64,000 nucleotides of DNA from Tautonia plasticadhaerens (GCF_007752535.1 NZ_CP036427.1:124001-188000), one strand, 5' to 3'; shown: positions 1 through 7,886, counted from the stretch's first letter. Program-made: numbers and translations. Notes: generated by a model not told the origin, from the letters alone.

Positions 1-1689
1 CGGGGGGACGGCCGACAGGTGGTCGGCCACCGGGCCGAGGACGACCGTCGGCAGGAACGCCAGGGCGCCGACGAGCAGGACCGTGCCCAGCAGCATCACC
101 GCGAAGGTCAGCGTGTTGGTGCGGAGCGTCCCGCTGGTCTGCGGCACCCGGCGCTTCTCGGCCAGCAGGCCGGCGATGGCCAGCGGGAAGATCAGCGCCG
201 GGAAGCGGCCCAGCAGCAGGACGATCCCCGTGGCGATGTTCCAGGGCGGGGTGTTGTCGCCCAGCCCCTCGAAGCCCGAGCCGTTGTTGGCCGCCGCCGA
301 GGTGAACTCATAAACAATCTCGCTGAAGCCGTGCGGGCCGGGGTCGTTCACCGTCTCCCGGCCCCACTCGGTCGCCGCGAACAGCGCCGAGCCGCCGCAG
401 ATGAGCAGCGGGTGGAGGAGGATCGCCAGCATCGCCAGCTTCACCTCCTTCGCCTCGACCTTCTTGCCGAGGTACTCGGGCGTCCGCCCGACCATCAGGC
501 CGGCTAGGAAGACGGCGACGACGATGTAGGAGACCATGTTCAGGAAGCCGGCCCCGATGCCGCTGAAGACGACGTTGAGCATCATCATGCTCATGGGCAT
601 CATGCCGGCCAGCGAGTTGAGGCTGTCATGCATCGCCGAGACCGAGCCGTTGGAGGTGGCCGTGGTGAAGACGGCCCAGGTGGCGCCGCCGACCGGCCCG
701 ATGCGGACCTCCTTGCCCTCCATGTTCGGCCCGTCGGCCACCGGCAGGCCGGTCGTCGCCGCGTTCGGCACCACCTCGTTGAGGATGGCGAAGCTCGCCC
801 CAACGACGCAGAAGGCCAGCATCACCCCGAAGACGACCGCCGCGTGCCGGCCGTCGCGGAGCATGACGCCGAACATGGCGATCGTGGCCATCGGCAGGAG
901 GATGATCGAGACCAGCTCGATCAGGTTGCTCCAGGGCGAGGGGTTCTCTAAGGGGTGGGTCGAGTTCGGGCCGAAGTAGCCGCCGCCGTTGGTGCCGAGC
1001 TGCTTGATCGCCACCTCGGCGGCCACCGGGCCGCGGGCGATCACCTGCTCGGCCCCCTCCAGCGTGTTCGCCGTCGCGGCGCCCTCGAAGGTCATCGGCA
1101 CGCCGCAGGCGACCAGCAGCACGGCGACGATCAGCGAGATCGGCACGAGGACGAAGCAGAGGACGCGCATCAGGTCGAGGTAGAAGTCGCCCAGGTGCTC
1201 GTCGCCCCGCAGGCCGCGGACTGCCGCCAGCATCACGCAGAGCCCGGCGGCCGGCGTGACGAACTGCAGCCAGGCGATGCAGCCGATCTGGCTGAAGTAC
1301 GACAGCGATACCTCGCCCGAGTAGTGCTGGAGGTTCGTGTTCGTCACGAACGAGCAGATGGTGTTGAAGACCAGGTCGCCGGTCAGCGGCCCCTTGGCGT
1401 CGGGGTTCAGCGGCAGGTACTGCTGGAGGCTCAGAAGCAGGAACGTCAGGGCGAACAGCATCGCGTTGAAGGCGAGCAGGGCGACGGCGTAGGCCCGCCA
1501 GCCCATGCGGGCCGGCTCGCGGCCGACCAGGGCGCGGCGCATCGTCGCCGGCAGGGCGTCGAGGCCCCGGCCGGAACGCTCGTGCGGCACGTCGAGCATG
1601 CGGGCGAAGTACCAGCCGAGGGGGACGGCCGCGGCGATCGGCAGGGCGAAGGCCCAGGTCGGCAGCAGCCAGGCGTTGGACGGGTCCAC
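1..1689 (-). CDS. kdpA: Potassium-transporting ATPase subunit KdpA (3' end outside window)
   Basis: KdpA is the potassium-binding, channel-like subunit of the high-affinity Kdp P-type ATPase in the inner membrane. The 563 visible codons contain the repeated filter-loop signatures of the family: SFVTNTNLQHYSGE near residue 110, GTNGGGYFGPNSTHP near 230, SNGSVSAMHDSLNSLAG near 360 and AANNGSGFEGL near 465. Hydrophobic segments occur throughout. The start is a GTG at 1687-1689 giving VDPSNAWLLP; no better start is visible. E. coli KdpA is about 557 residues, so only a short tail should be missing. It lies 29 bp after kdpF, in the usual F-A order; kdpB and kdpC would lie beyond the window edge. 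Identity is certain from the motifs. Confidence 0.97.
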   Translation of the reverse strand, partial: MDPSNAWLLPTWAFALPIAAAVPLGWYFARMLDVPHERSGRGLDALPATMRRALVGREPARMGWRAYAVALLAFNAMLFALTFLLLSLQQYLPLNPDAKGPLTGDLVFNTICSFVTNTNLQHYSGEVSLSYFSQIGCIAWLQFVTPAAGLCVMLAAVRGLRGDEHLGDFYLDLMRVLCFVLVPISLIVAVLLVACGVPMTFEGAATANTLEGAEQVIARGPVAAEVAIKQLGTNGGGYFGPNSTHPLENPSPWSNLIELVSIILLPMATIAMFGVMLRDGRHAAVVFGVMLAFCVVGASFAILNEVVPNAATTGLPVADGPNMEGKEVRIGPVGGATWAVFTTATSNGSVSAMHDSLNSLAGMMPMSMMMLNVVFSGIGAGFLNMVSYIVVAVFLAGLMVGRTPEYLGKKVEAKEVKLAMLAILLHPLLICGGSALFAATEWGRETVNDPGPHGFSEIVYEFTSAAANNGSGFEGLGDNTPPWNIATGIVLLLGRFPALIFPLAIAGLLAEKRRVPQTSGTLRTNTLTFAVMLLGTVLLVGALAFLPTVVLGPVADHLSAVPP

Positions 1690-1718
1690 GGGTCAGAACT
1701 CCGATCGGTCGCGGTTCG

Positions 1719-1907
1719 TCAGAAGGACTCGGGCCGGATCATGGCGTACCCGAGATAGAGCAACGCGGCGAGGGCGCAGGCGGCGCTCAGGTAGAGCACG
1801 GCGGGGTCTCCGGGCTTCGGGTGGGGGGACAGCCGCCGGTCGAAGGAGGCGAGGGCGCCGAACAACTCGGCGTACGTCGCCAGGCCGAGCAGCAGCGCGG
1901 CGGGCAT
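1719..1907 (-). CDS. kdpF: KdpF-like small membrane subunit
   Basis: This 62-residue protein ends with a hydrophobic helix followed by LYLGYAMIRPESF, the usual C-terminal signature of KdpF, the small peptide that stabilises the KdpABC complex. It is longer than the 29-residue E. coli protein: an additional N-terminal hydrophobic stretch (MPAALLLGLATYAELFGAL) precedes a charged linker, so it probably crosses the membrane twice. It sits immediately upstream of kdpA in the same direction. The ATG at 1905-1907 has a weak purine-rich leader. The family assignment rests on the C-terminal motif and gene order; the function of the extra helix is not known to me. Confidence 0.8.
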   Translation of the reverse strand: MPAALLLGLATYAELFGALASFDRRLSPHPKPGDPAVLYLSAACALAALLYLGYAMIRPESF

Positions 1908-1930
1908 CGGTCGGGGCTCCGGTCGGTCGG

Positions 1931-2017
1931 TCAGAGCCGGTCGCAGGCGGCGACCAGGCCGAAGAGCAGGGCGAAGACGCCCATGCCCAGGGCGGACGTG
2001 GCGAGCGAGATCGTCAT
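1931..2017 (-). CDS. 28-residue hydrophobic peptide in the kdp operon
   Basis: A short reading frame starts at ATG 2015-2017 behind a GAGGCA Shine-Dalgarno-like sequence. It encodes 28 residues that are almost entirely one membrane helix (LATSALGMGVFALLFGLVAA), ending in CDRL. It lies 23 bp upstream of kdpF and 50 bp downstream of the response regulator, so it is probably cotranscribed with both. Size and composition resemble KdpF, so it could be a second small Kdp subunit or a membrane peptide that senses or modulates the pump. I do not recognise a named family. It is easily missed by automatic gene calling. Confidence 0.6.
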   Translation of the reverse strand: MTISLATSALGMGVFALLFGLVAACDRL

Positions 2018-2067
2018 GGGTCTTGCCTCGGTGGGAGGGGTGCGGGGTCCGCCCGCACGGGTCGGGT

Positions 2068-2757
2068 TCAGGGGGAGAATCGGGCCTGCAGGTGCTTCAG
2101 GTTGTGCCGGGCGGCCTCGAAGCCGGGGTCAGACTCCAGGGCCAGCATGAACTCCTCCCGGGCGGCATGCGGCTCGTCCTTGGCCATCAGCAGGACGCCG
2201 AGCAGCGTGTGGGCCTCGGCCGAGAGGCTCTCCAGCTCCAGGGCCCGGCGGAGGAACAGCTCGGCCTCGGCCCGCCGCAGGCGGTTCATCGCCTGCTTGG
2301 CACGGGCGAGGGCCTCGCCGAAGCGATAGCCCTCGATGGTCGAGGTCGTCGGCGGCCGGCCCCCGGCCGGCTCCAGGGCCGAGCCGTGGCGGGCGACGAC
2401 CTCGGCGACCACGCCCCGCAGCTCCTCCGGGCGGATTGGCTTCTGGAGGAAGTCGATGGCCCCGAGCTTCAGGGCCTCGACCGCGTCGGGGACGCTGCCG
2501 TGCGCCGTGACGACGATGACCGGCACGAGCAGGCCCTCGTCCCTCATGCGGCGCAGCGTCTCCATGCCGTCGACCAGCGGCATGCGCAGGTCGAGCAGCA
2601 CCAGGTCGAACGGCCTGGACGCGTGGAGCAGCCCCAGCGCCTCCTCGCCGTCGGCCGCCTCGGCGACGTCGTAGCGGCCGGCGGCCAGGGTGGTGCGGAA
2701 CATGAGCCGGACGTTCGGCTCGTCGTCGACGATCAGGATGCGTGCCCCGCGCTGCAT
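2068..2757 (-). CDS. Response regulator with TPR-like C-terminal tail
   Basis: This 229-residue protein starts with a CheY-like receiver domain. The acidic pair is at D11-D12, the phosphoacceptor is D56 in LVLLDLRMP, and the switch residues appear in VVTAHGS and the conserved lysine in FLQKP. From about residue 150 there is no DNA-binding output domain. Instead there are helical repeats (ARAKQAMNRLRRAEAELFL, AHTLLGVLLMAKDEPHAAR) that look like tetratricopeptide repeats and suggest protein-protein output. It closely resembles the regulator at 3732-4490, so the two are paralogues. The GGGGAGAGG sequence in front of ATG 2755-2757 is a strong ribosome-binding site. It probably links potassium or turgor signalling to the kdp genes directly downstream. 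Confidence 0.85.
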   Translation of the reverse strand: MQRGARILIVDDEPNVRLMFRTTLAAGRYDVAEAADGEEALGLLHASRPFDLVLLDLRMPLVDGMETLRRMRDEGLLVPVIVVTAHGSVPDAVEALKLGAIDFLQKPIRPEELRGVVAEVVARHGSALEPAGGRPPTTSTIEGYRFGEALARAKQAMNRLRRAEAELFLRRALELESLSAEAHTLLGVLLMAKDEPHAAREEFMLALESDPGFEAARHNLKHLQARFSP

Positions 2758-2789
2758 CGGACCTCTCCCCTTCGTGGTGGTGTGGGGCC

Positions 2790-2966
2790 TCAGCGGTCGC
2801 CCGTGTCGATGGGGACCGCGCTGCCGCCGAATCTGGATCGCTCGTAATTGCAGAGCAGTTTGTGCTGGGCCGGCCGGTCGTCCCGGTCCGACTTCAGGGG
2901 CGTGCGGGAGGCCAGCCGGACGTTCGGCTCGTCGTCGTCGACCAGGATGCGCGCCGTCGTGCCCAT
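2790..2966 (-). pseudogene. Degenerate N-terminus of a response regulator
   Basis: Beginning MGTTARILVDDDEPNVRLAS, the frame matches the first helix and strand of the two neighbouring receiver domains (ARILIVDDEPNVRLMFRT). After about 25 residues the similarity ends and the remainder (HKLLCNYERSRFGGSAV) is unrelated. No phosphoacceptor region survives. It lies between two genes of the same signalling operon and probably records a partial duplication or deletion of a third response regulator. It is not expected to make a functional protein. Confidence 0.6.
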
Positions 2967-2970
2967 CGGC

Positions 2971-3651
2971 TCACCCCCCCACCCGGGCGACACGCGCCCC
3001 GATCGCGGCGGGCCCGTGCCCGTGGCCGGCGGGGTCGACCCCGTCGCCCTCGGGCCCGCCGCCGCCCGGGATCTCGACGCTGCGGGCGACCCGGCCCCGA
3101 TCGTCGAACAGCCCGAGGGCCGGCGTCCCGTCGGCCCGGATGGCCAGGGCCGCCCGCAGGGGGCCGCCGTTCCCGTCGTAGAAATTCACCCCCGTGCTCC
3201 CGTCGGCGCCGAGGTCGACCGACGCCCTCGGACGCCCCTGCTCGTCGAACAGGCCGACGCCGGGCGTGCCGTCGGGGCGGACGGCCAGGGCCGCCCGCTG
3301 CGGGCCGCCGTCCCCGTCGTAGACGTTGACGCCCGAGGTGCCGTCGGCCCCCAGGTCGAGCGACAGCCGCAGGCGGCCGTCGGGGTCGAAGAGGCCCAGG
3401 CCCGGCGTTCCGTCCTCGCGGACGGCCCAGCGGCCCAGCGGGGAGCCGTCGTCGTCGACGAGGACGAACTGCCCCGCCTCGACGACCTCGGGCCCGTCGT
3501 CCGCCGCCCCGGCCAGGGCGACCAGGGCGGCGGCCGACACCGCCGCCGCGGCGGCCAGCCGCCAGCGGCGCAGGGCGTGGGCGAGTTCGGCGTTGCGCCG
3601 CTCCACCCGGCCGACCCGGCCGGCGAGCGACTCGATCGTGACAGGTTCCAT
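2971..3651 (-). CDS. Membrane-anchored protein with tandem DGTPG-type repeats
   Basis: I chose ATG 3649-3651 because ACGGAGAAG stands seven bases upstream; a longer frame exists but has no such site. The protein is 226 residues. A short basic, possibly coiled N-terminus (residues 1-30) is followed by one membrane helix (about 34-52) and then by tandem repeats with the core DGTPGLGLFDPDGR. These alternate with units containing SLDLGADGT and INFYDGNGG-like strands, and the tail is Gly/Pro/His-rich. The repeat unit of about 22-27 residues looks like a beta-strand solenoid facing the periplasm. It sits between the signalling genes and the kdp genes in the same direction, so an accessory sensing or envelope role is possible. 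I do not recognise a named family. Confidence 0.65.
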   Translation of the reverse strand: MEPVTIESLAGRVGRVERRNAELAHALRRWRLAAAAAVSAAALVALAGAADDGPEVVEAGQFVLVDDDGSPLGRWAVREDGTPGLGLFDPDGRLRLSLDLGADGTSGVNVYDGDGGPQRAALAVRPDGTPGVGLFDEQGRPRASVDLGADGSTGVNFYDGNGGPLRAALAIRADGTPALGLFDDRGRVARSVEIPGGGGPEGDGVDPAGHGHGPAAIGARVARVGG

Positions 3652-3731
3652 CGCGTTCTTCTCCGTTCTCATATTGATTTGATTGTGCATTCCGGCGTCC
3701 CGGTCCCGGCGTCCGGGGGGCGTGCCGGGGG

Positions 3732-4490
3732 TCACGGGCGGTGCCCCGGCCGCCCCGTCGGCGTGTCATCGTCGGGCGTCGCGTCGGCCAGCCCCTCCAG
3801 CTCGCGGCGGCTCGACCCGTAGGTGAGCAGCTCCTCGCAGCGGATCAGGTTGTTGCGGGCGGTCGGGTCGTTGGCGTCGATGAACCGCGCCATCCGGAAC
3901 GAGCGGCGGGCCGCCTCCAGGTCCCCCCGCATCGTGTGGAGCACGCCCAGGAGGTTGTGGGCCTCGCCCGAGGCCGGGTGGGCGTCGATCGCGCGGCGGA
4001 GGAAGCCCTCGGCCTCGTCGAACTCCCGGCGGTTGAGGGCCCGCTTGGCCCGGGACAGGGCGACCTCCTCGCCGACGTCCTCGGCGTCCAAGGCGGCCTC
4101 GACCGGGGCCGGCGCGGGGGCATGCCGGTCGATCACCTCGGCGGCCACGCACCGCAGGGCGTCCGGGTCGATCGGCTTCTGCAGGACGTCGATCGCCCCC
4201 AGCCGCATCGCCTGCACGGCGTCGGGCACCATGCCGTGGGCCGAGACGATGACCACGGGCGTCAGGTCGCCGGCCTCGCGGAGGCGGCGGAGCAGTCCCA
4301 TCCCGCCCTCGCCGGGCATCCGCAGGTCGATCAGGGCGAGGTCGGCGACGTGCTCCCCGAAGTACGCCAGGGCCTCCGCGACGTCGGCGGCCTCGGCCAC
4401 CCCGTGGCCGGCCGACTCCAGGGCCGTGCGAAAGGTCTGGCGGATGTTCGGCTCGTCGTCGACGATCAGGATGCGATGGGCGTCGCTCAT
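3732..4490 (-). CDS. Response regulator with TPR-like C-terminal tail
   Basis: This 252-residue protein has a receiver domain at about residues 5-120: acidic pair in IVDDEPNIRQ, phosphoacceptor D55 in LALIDLRMPG, and conserved lysine in DVLQKP. A linker leads into two or three TPR-like helical hairpins (ALSRAKRALNRREFDEAEG, AHNLLGVLHTMRGDLEAAR). No DNA-binding domain is present. Its ATG overlaps the stop codon of the upstream histidine kinase as ATGA, so translation is coupled and the two are almost certainly cognate partners. It is a paralogue of the regulator at 2068-2757. Output probably runs through protein binding rather than direct promoter binding. Confidence 0.87.
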   Translation of the reverse strand: MSDAHRILIVDDEPNIRQTFRTALESAGHGVAEAADVAEALAYFGEHVADLALIDLRMPGEGGMGLLRRLREAGDLTPVVIVSAHGMVPDAVQAMRLGAIDVLQKPIDPDALRCVAAEVIDRHAPAPAPVEAALDAEDVGEEVALSRAKRALNRREFDEAEGFLRRAIDAHPASGEAHNLLGVLHTMRGDLEAARRSFRMARFIDANDPTARNNLIRCEELLTYGSSRRELEGLADATPDDDTPTGRPGHRP

Positions 4491-6358
4491 GGCGTCGCCT
4501 CCTCGTCGGTCGGCCGATCGGCCCGGGCGGGGTCGGTCGGCAGGGTGAAGGTGAAGGTGGTCCCCCGGCCGGGCGTGCTCTCGGCCCGGATGGCGCCGCC
4601 GTGGGCGGCAACGATCTCCCGGGTGATGGCCAGCCCCAGGCCCGCCCCGCCGGTCCGGCCGCCGGGGACGCGGTAGAACTTCTCGAACAGGTGCGGCAGG
4701 TGCTCGGCCGGGATGCCCGCGCCGGTGTCGGCCACGGCGAAGCGGACGGCGTCGCCGTCGGCCTCGGCCCGGAGGCGGACCGAGCCGCCGCGGGGCGTGT
4801 GCTCCAGCGCGTTGCCCACCAGGTTGTCGAAGACGTGGGCGACCCGCTCGCGGTCGACCGGCACGCCGGGCAGCCCAGGGGCCAGCGACCACTCCAGGGC
4901 GATCCCCGCGTCGCGGGCCCGCGCCTCGAAGCGGGCGACCGCGTCGGCGAGCAGATCCTTCAGGGCCGTCGGCCGGAGGTCGAGCCGGACTCGGCCCTGC
5001 TCGATGCGGGTCAGGTCGAGCAGGTCGTTGACCATCCCAAGCAGCCGCTCCGCGTCCTGCCGGGCCGCCAACAGCAGCTCGACCTGCTTGGGCGAGAGCG
5101 GGCCGACGACCTCCTCCAGCAGCAGGTGCACGGCCATCTGCAGGCTCGTCAGCGGCGTCTTCAGCTCGTGGCTGACCGTGGAGACGAGATCATTCTTGAG
5201 CTGGTCGATGCGGCGGAACCGGGTGATGTCCAGAAGCACGACGGCGGCGCCCAGGGGCTCGCCGTGCTCATCGCGGATCGCCAGGACGCGCGGCAGCAGG
5301 GCCCGCTCCTGGCCGTCGTCGCGAAGGGTGACGGCCTGCTCGAAGCGGCTGGGCAGGTAATCCCCCTCGCCCCGCAGGGCCGCGGCCAGGGGCTCGCGGA
5401 TCGCCGACGGCGGCGCCCACGACACGGCCGATCCGTCGCAGCCCGAGACGCCCAGCATCCGGCAGGCGGCCGGGTTGGCCCGCTCGGCGGCCCCGGCCGG
5501 GTCGACGACGATGACCGGGTCGGGGAACGAGTCGATCGTGGCCTGGGCGGTACGCTGCGCCCGCAGCAGCCGGGCGGCGCCGGCGGCCTGCAATTCCCGG
5601 ATGCGGCGGGCCATGGCGTTGAACGCCTCGGCCTGTTCGCCCAGCTCGTCGCGGCTGACCACGGGCACCACCTGATCGTAGTCGCCCCGCCCGACGGCGC
5701 GGGCCCCGGCGGTGACGGCCCGGATCGGCCCGAGGATCGACCGGCCCAGCCCCAGCGCCACCGCCGTCCCGACGGCCACGGATGCCAGCAAGGCGACGGC
5801 CATCAGCCGGATCGACACCGCGGCGGCCCGGCGGGCGTTGCGGTCCATCGCCTCCATGTTCTCCTGGTTGATCCGCAGGATGTCGTCGGCCCGGCCCTTG
5901 AGCACCAGGAACGTCGGCAGCAGGCGGCCGAAGTAGAGCCGCCGACGCTCCTCGGTCCGCTCGGGGCCGAGGGCGAAGTAGCGGTCGGACAGGGCGACGA
6001 ACTCCCGGTAGGTCCGCTGGAGGTCGGCGGCCATCCGGGGCTCGCCCTCGGCGATGAGCGTCAGGTTGTCCAGCTCGGCGGCGAGGTTCTCCTCGAACCC
6101 CGGCCGGTGCTCGTCGAACTGCTCGCGGGCCTGCCGCTCCTCGCCGCCGAGGGCAAAGAGCAGGGCCGAGTCCATGCGCTCCAGCGCCTCCTTCATCCGC
6201 TCGGCGTAGAGGACGCTGCGGTAGTTCTCGCGCAGGATCACGTCGATGTTCCCCCCCAGCCGGGCGAACATGACGATGGCCCACACCCCCAACGCCACCA
6301 CGATGGCCAGCAAGGGGGCCAGGCCGACTAGCAACCGCATCCGCAGCGTCGTAAACAT
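4487..6358 (-). CDS. Membrane sensor histidine kinase (HAMP-PAS-HisKA-HATPase)
   Basis: This 623-residue kinase has a first membrane helix at about 8-31, a mainly helical periplasmic region, a second helix at about 184-205 and a HAMP linker at about 205-258. A PAS domain follows from about 268 to 375. The dimerisation/phosphoacceptor domain contains VSHELKTPLTSL with the phosphorylated His at 397. An ATPase domain carries the N box (DNLVGNALEH) and G boxes (ADTGAGIPAEHL, GGAGLGLAI). It is not KdpD: the KdpD and Usp domains are absent, and the architecture is more like NtrB or PhoR. ATG 6356-6358 has GGAGGAG five bases upstream. It is translationally coupled to the response regulator downstream and is preceded by a sigma-54-type promoter. 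Confidence 0.92.
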   Translation of the reverse strand: MFTTLRMRLLVGLAPLLAIVVALGVWAIVMFARLGGNIDVILRENYRSVLYAERMKEALERMDSALLFALGGEERQAREQFDEHRPGFEENLAAELDNLTLIAEGEPRMAADLQRTYREFVALSDRYFALGPERTEERRRLYFGRLLPTFLVLKGRADDILRINQENMEAMDRNARRAAAVSIRLMAVALLASVAVGTAVALGLGRSILGPIRAVTAGARAVGRGDYDQVVPVVSRDELGEQAEAFNAMARRIRELQAAGAARLLRAQRTAQATIDSFPDPVIVVDPAGAAERANPAACRMLGVSGCDGSAVSWAPPSAIREPLAAALRGEGDYLPSRFEQAVTLRDDGQERALLPRVLAIRDEHGEPLGAAVVLLDITRFRRIDQLKNDLVSTVSHELKTPLTSLQMAVHLLLEEVVGPLSPKQVELLLAARQDAERLLGMVNDLLDLTRIEQGRVRLDLRPTALKDLLADAVARFEARARDAGIALEWSLAPGLPGVPVDRERVAHVFDNLVGNALEHTPRGGSVRLRAEADGDAVRFAVADTGAGIPAEHLPHLFEKFYRVPGGRTGGAGLGLAITREIVAAHGGAIRAESTPGRGTTFTFTLPTDPARADRPTDEEATP

Positions 6359-6388
6359 CGGGCTCCTCCGTCGCGACGGCCCTCATAA

Positions 6389-6404
6389 GGCAGGGACCAT
6401 GCCA
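6389..6404 (-). promoter_or_regulatory. Putative sigma-54 (-24/-12) promoter of the histidine kinase operon
   Basis: On the minus strand the sequence TGGCATGGTCCCTGCC matches the consensus TGGCAYRNNNNYTGCW. The GG and GC dinucleotides are exactly ten bases apart, as RpoN promoters require. Transcription would begin near 6378, giving a leader of about 20 bases that contains the GGAGGAG ribosome site. The adjacent upstream gene encodes an activator with an intact GAFTGA loop. The match was found by eye and has not been tested against a background model. Confidence 0.6.
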
Positions 6405-6493
6405 TTGCCGGAGTGATTTTCCTTAGTTATTTCTCAGGAACGAGATACGTCGAATTTGGCGAATCCGGGAGGGCGCGCACGGCCCTCCGCGAC

Positions 6494-6529
6494 CGTGCAG
6501 ATTGCACGGCCGATCGTGCAATCTGCACG
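6494..6529. promoter_or_regulatory. Paired 15-bp palindromes, possible activator binding site or terminator
   Basis: CGTGCAGATTGCACG at 6494-6508 is repeated in inverted orientation at 6515-6529, separated by GCCGAT. Each half is itself a dyad (CGTGCA, three bases, TGCACG), and the two centres are 21 bp apart, close to two helical turns. The site lies about 105-140 bp upstream of the -12 element at 6390, the usual distance for a sigma-54 upstream activating sequence. It also follows the stop of the sigma-54 activator gene by 14 bp, so a transcription terminator is the alternative; no T-rich tract follows on that strand. Confidence 0.5.
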
Positions 6530-6542
6530 ACGGGCCTGCGGC

Positions 6543-7886
6543 TCAGAGGCCGTGCTTGCGGCGCCTGCGGAACAGGGTGCTCGGGTCGACGCCCAGGACC
6601 TGCGCCGCCTCCTCCAGGCTCGCCGAGGCGGCCAGCACCTGGCGGATGTGCTCGACCTCCAGTTCCTCCAGCGTCACCGGGCCTCCCACCTCGACCGCAT
6701 TCGAGACGCCGGGCCCGGCCGGCCCGCGAGCGACCCGCCCCGGGAGGTCGGCCAGGCCGACCTCCGGCCCCTCGGCCAGGATGGCCGCCCGCTCGACGGC
6801 GTTGCGTAGCTCTCGGAGGTTGCCCGGCCACGGGTGCCGGCCGATGGCCTCGCGGGCCTCGGCCGTGAAGCCGGACAGCCGGCGGCCGGTCTGCCCGGCG
6901 AAGAAGGCGAGCATCCGGTCGGCCAGCTCCAGCCGATCCGACCGCTCCCGCAGCGGCGGCAGGGCGACCTCCAGGACGTTGAGCCGGTAGAGCAGGTCCT
7001 CGCGGAAGGTGCCGGCGGCGACCATCGCCTCCAAGTCGCGGTTGGTCGCCGCGATCAGACGCACGTCGGCCTGGCGCTCGGCCGCCTCGCCGACGCGCTC
7101 GTACCGCTTCCCCTGCAAGAACCGCAGCAGCTTCGGCTGCAAGGCCACAGGCAGGTCGCCGACCTCGTCGAGGAAGAGCGTCCCGCCCTCGGCGGCGGCC
7201 ACCTTGCCGACCGTGTCGCGGACGGCCCCGGTGAAGGCCCCCTTCACGTGGCCGAACAGCTCGCTCTCCAGCAGCTCGGCCCCCAGGCTCGGGCAGCTCA
7301 CGGTGACGAACGGCCCGCCGGCCCGGCCGCCCCAGGAGTGCAGGGCGCGGGCGAGCACGCCCTTGCCCGTGCCGCTCTCGCCGCGGAGGAGCACGGCGGC
7401 GTCGGTCGGGGCGACCCTCCGGGCCAGTTCCAGCACCCGGGCCATGGCCGGATCCCGGGCGTCCAGCTCCGCCTCGGGGACCTCGCGGCGGACCAGGTCC
7501 TCCAGCGCCTCGACCCGGTCGCGCAGCCCCCGCTGGCGGGCGACGCGGTCGAGCACGGCGCGGACCTCGGCCGGGGTAAACGGCTTGGGCAGGTAGTCGT
7601 CGGCCCCGCGGCGCATGGCCTCGACGGCCGAGCCGATCGAGGCGTGCGCCGTGATGACCACCACGGCCAGCCGGGGCGCGTGCTCGCGGAGCGGCCCGAT
7701 CAGGTCCAGGCCCGACTCGCCGCCGAGCCTCAGGTCGACCAGGGCCGCGTCGCAGGGCCGGCGGCCGAGCTCCGCCAGCGCCTCTGCCCCAGAGGCGGCC
7801 TCGCGGACCCCATGGCCGGCAGCCTCCAGGGCGACGCGGAGGGTGCGGCGGATGTTGGCCTCGTCATCGACGATGATGATGTTCAT
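6543..7886 (-). CDS. Sigma-54-dependent response regulator (NtrC family)
   Basis: This 447-residue protein has three domains. A receiver domain at 1-115 has phosphoacceptor D51 in ALVDLRLGG. The AAA+ domain at about 140-370 has Walker A GESGTGKG at 169-176, the sigma-54 contact loop GAFTGA at 216-221, and Walker B-type GGTLFLDEVGDL. A C-terminal Fis-type helix-turn-helix (LEEAAQVLGVDPSTLFRRRR) completes it. All activator motifs are intact. I took ATG 7884-7886 (MNIIIVDDEANIRR) because the upstream continuation of the frame has no domain similarity. It is transcribed toward the histidine kinase operon and probably activates it, together with sigma-54, from the palindrome pair between the two genes. 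Confidence 0.93.
   Translation of the reverse strand: MNIIIVDDEANIRRTLRVALEAAGHGVREAASGAEALAELGRRPCDAALVDLRLGGESGLDLIGPLREHAPRLAVVVITAHASIGSAVEAMRRGADDYLPKPFTPAEVRAVLDRVARQRGLRDRVEALEDLVRREVPEAELDARDPAMARVLELARRVAPTDAAVLLRGESGTGKGVLARALHSWGGRAGGPFVTVSCPSLGAELLESELFGHVKGAFTGAVRDTVGKVAAAEGGTLFLDEVGDLPVALQPKLLRFLQGKRYERVGEAAERQADVRLIAATNRDLEAMVAAGTFREDLLYRLNVLEVALPPLRERSDRLELADRMLAFFAGQTGRRLSGFTAEAREAIGRHPWPGNLRELRNAVERAAILAEGPEVGLADLPGRVARGPAGPGVSNAVEVGGPVTLEELEVEHIRQVLAASASLEEAAQVLGVDPSTLFRRRRKHGL

Noticed and set aside
955-1758. Long plus-strand open frames opposite kdpA and the other minus-strand genes
   Set aside because: They mirror codon-position GC bias of the real genes, have Arg/Gly/Pro-rich composition and no domains.
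4491-4892. Longer start for the response regulator at 3732
   Set aside because: ATG 4488-4490 starts directly at the receiver domain and overlaps the kinase stop; the upstream part reads kinase DNA in the wrong frame.
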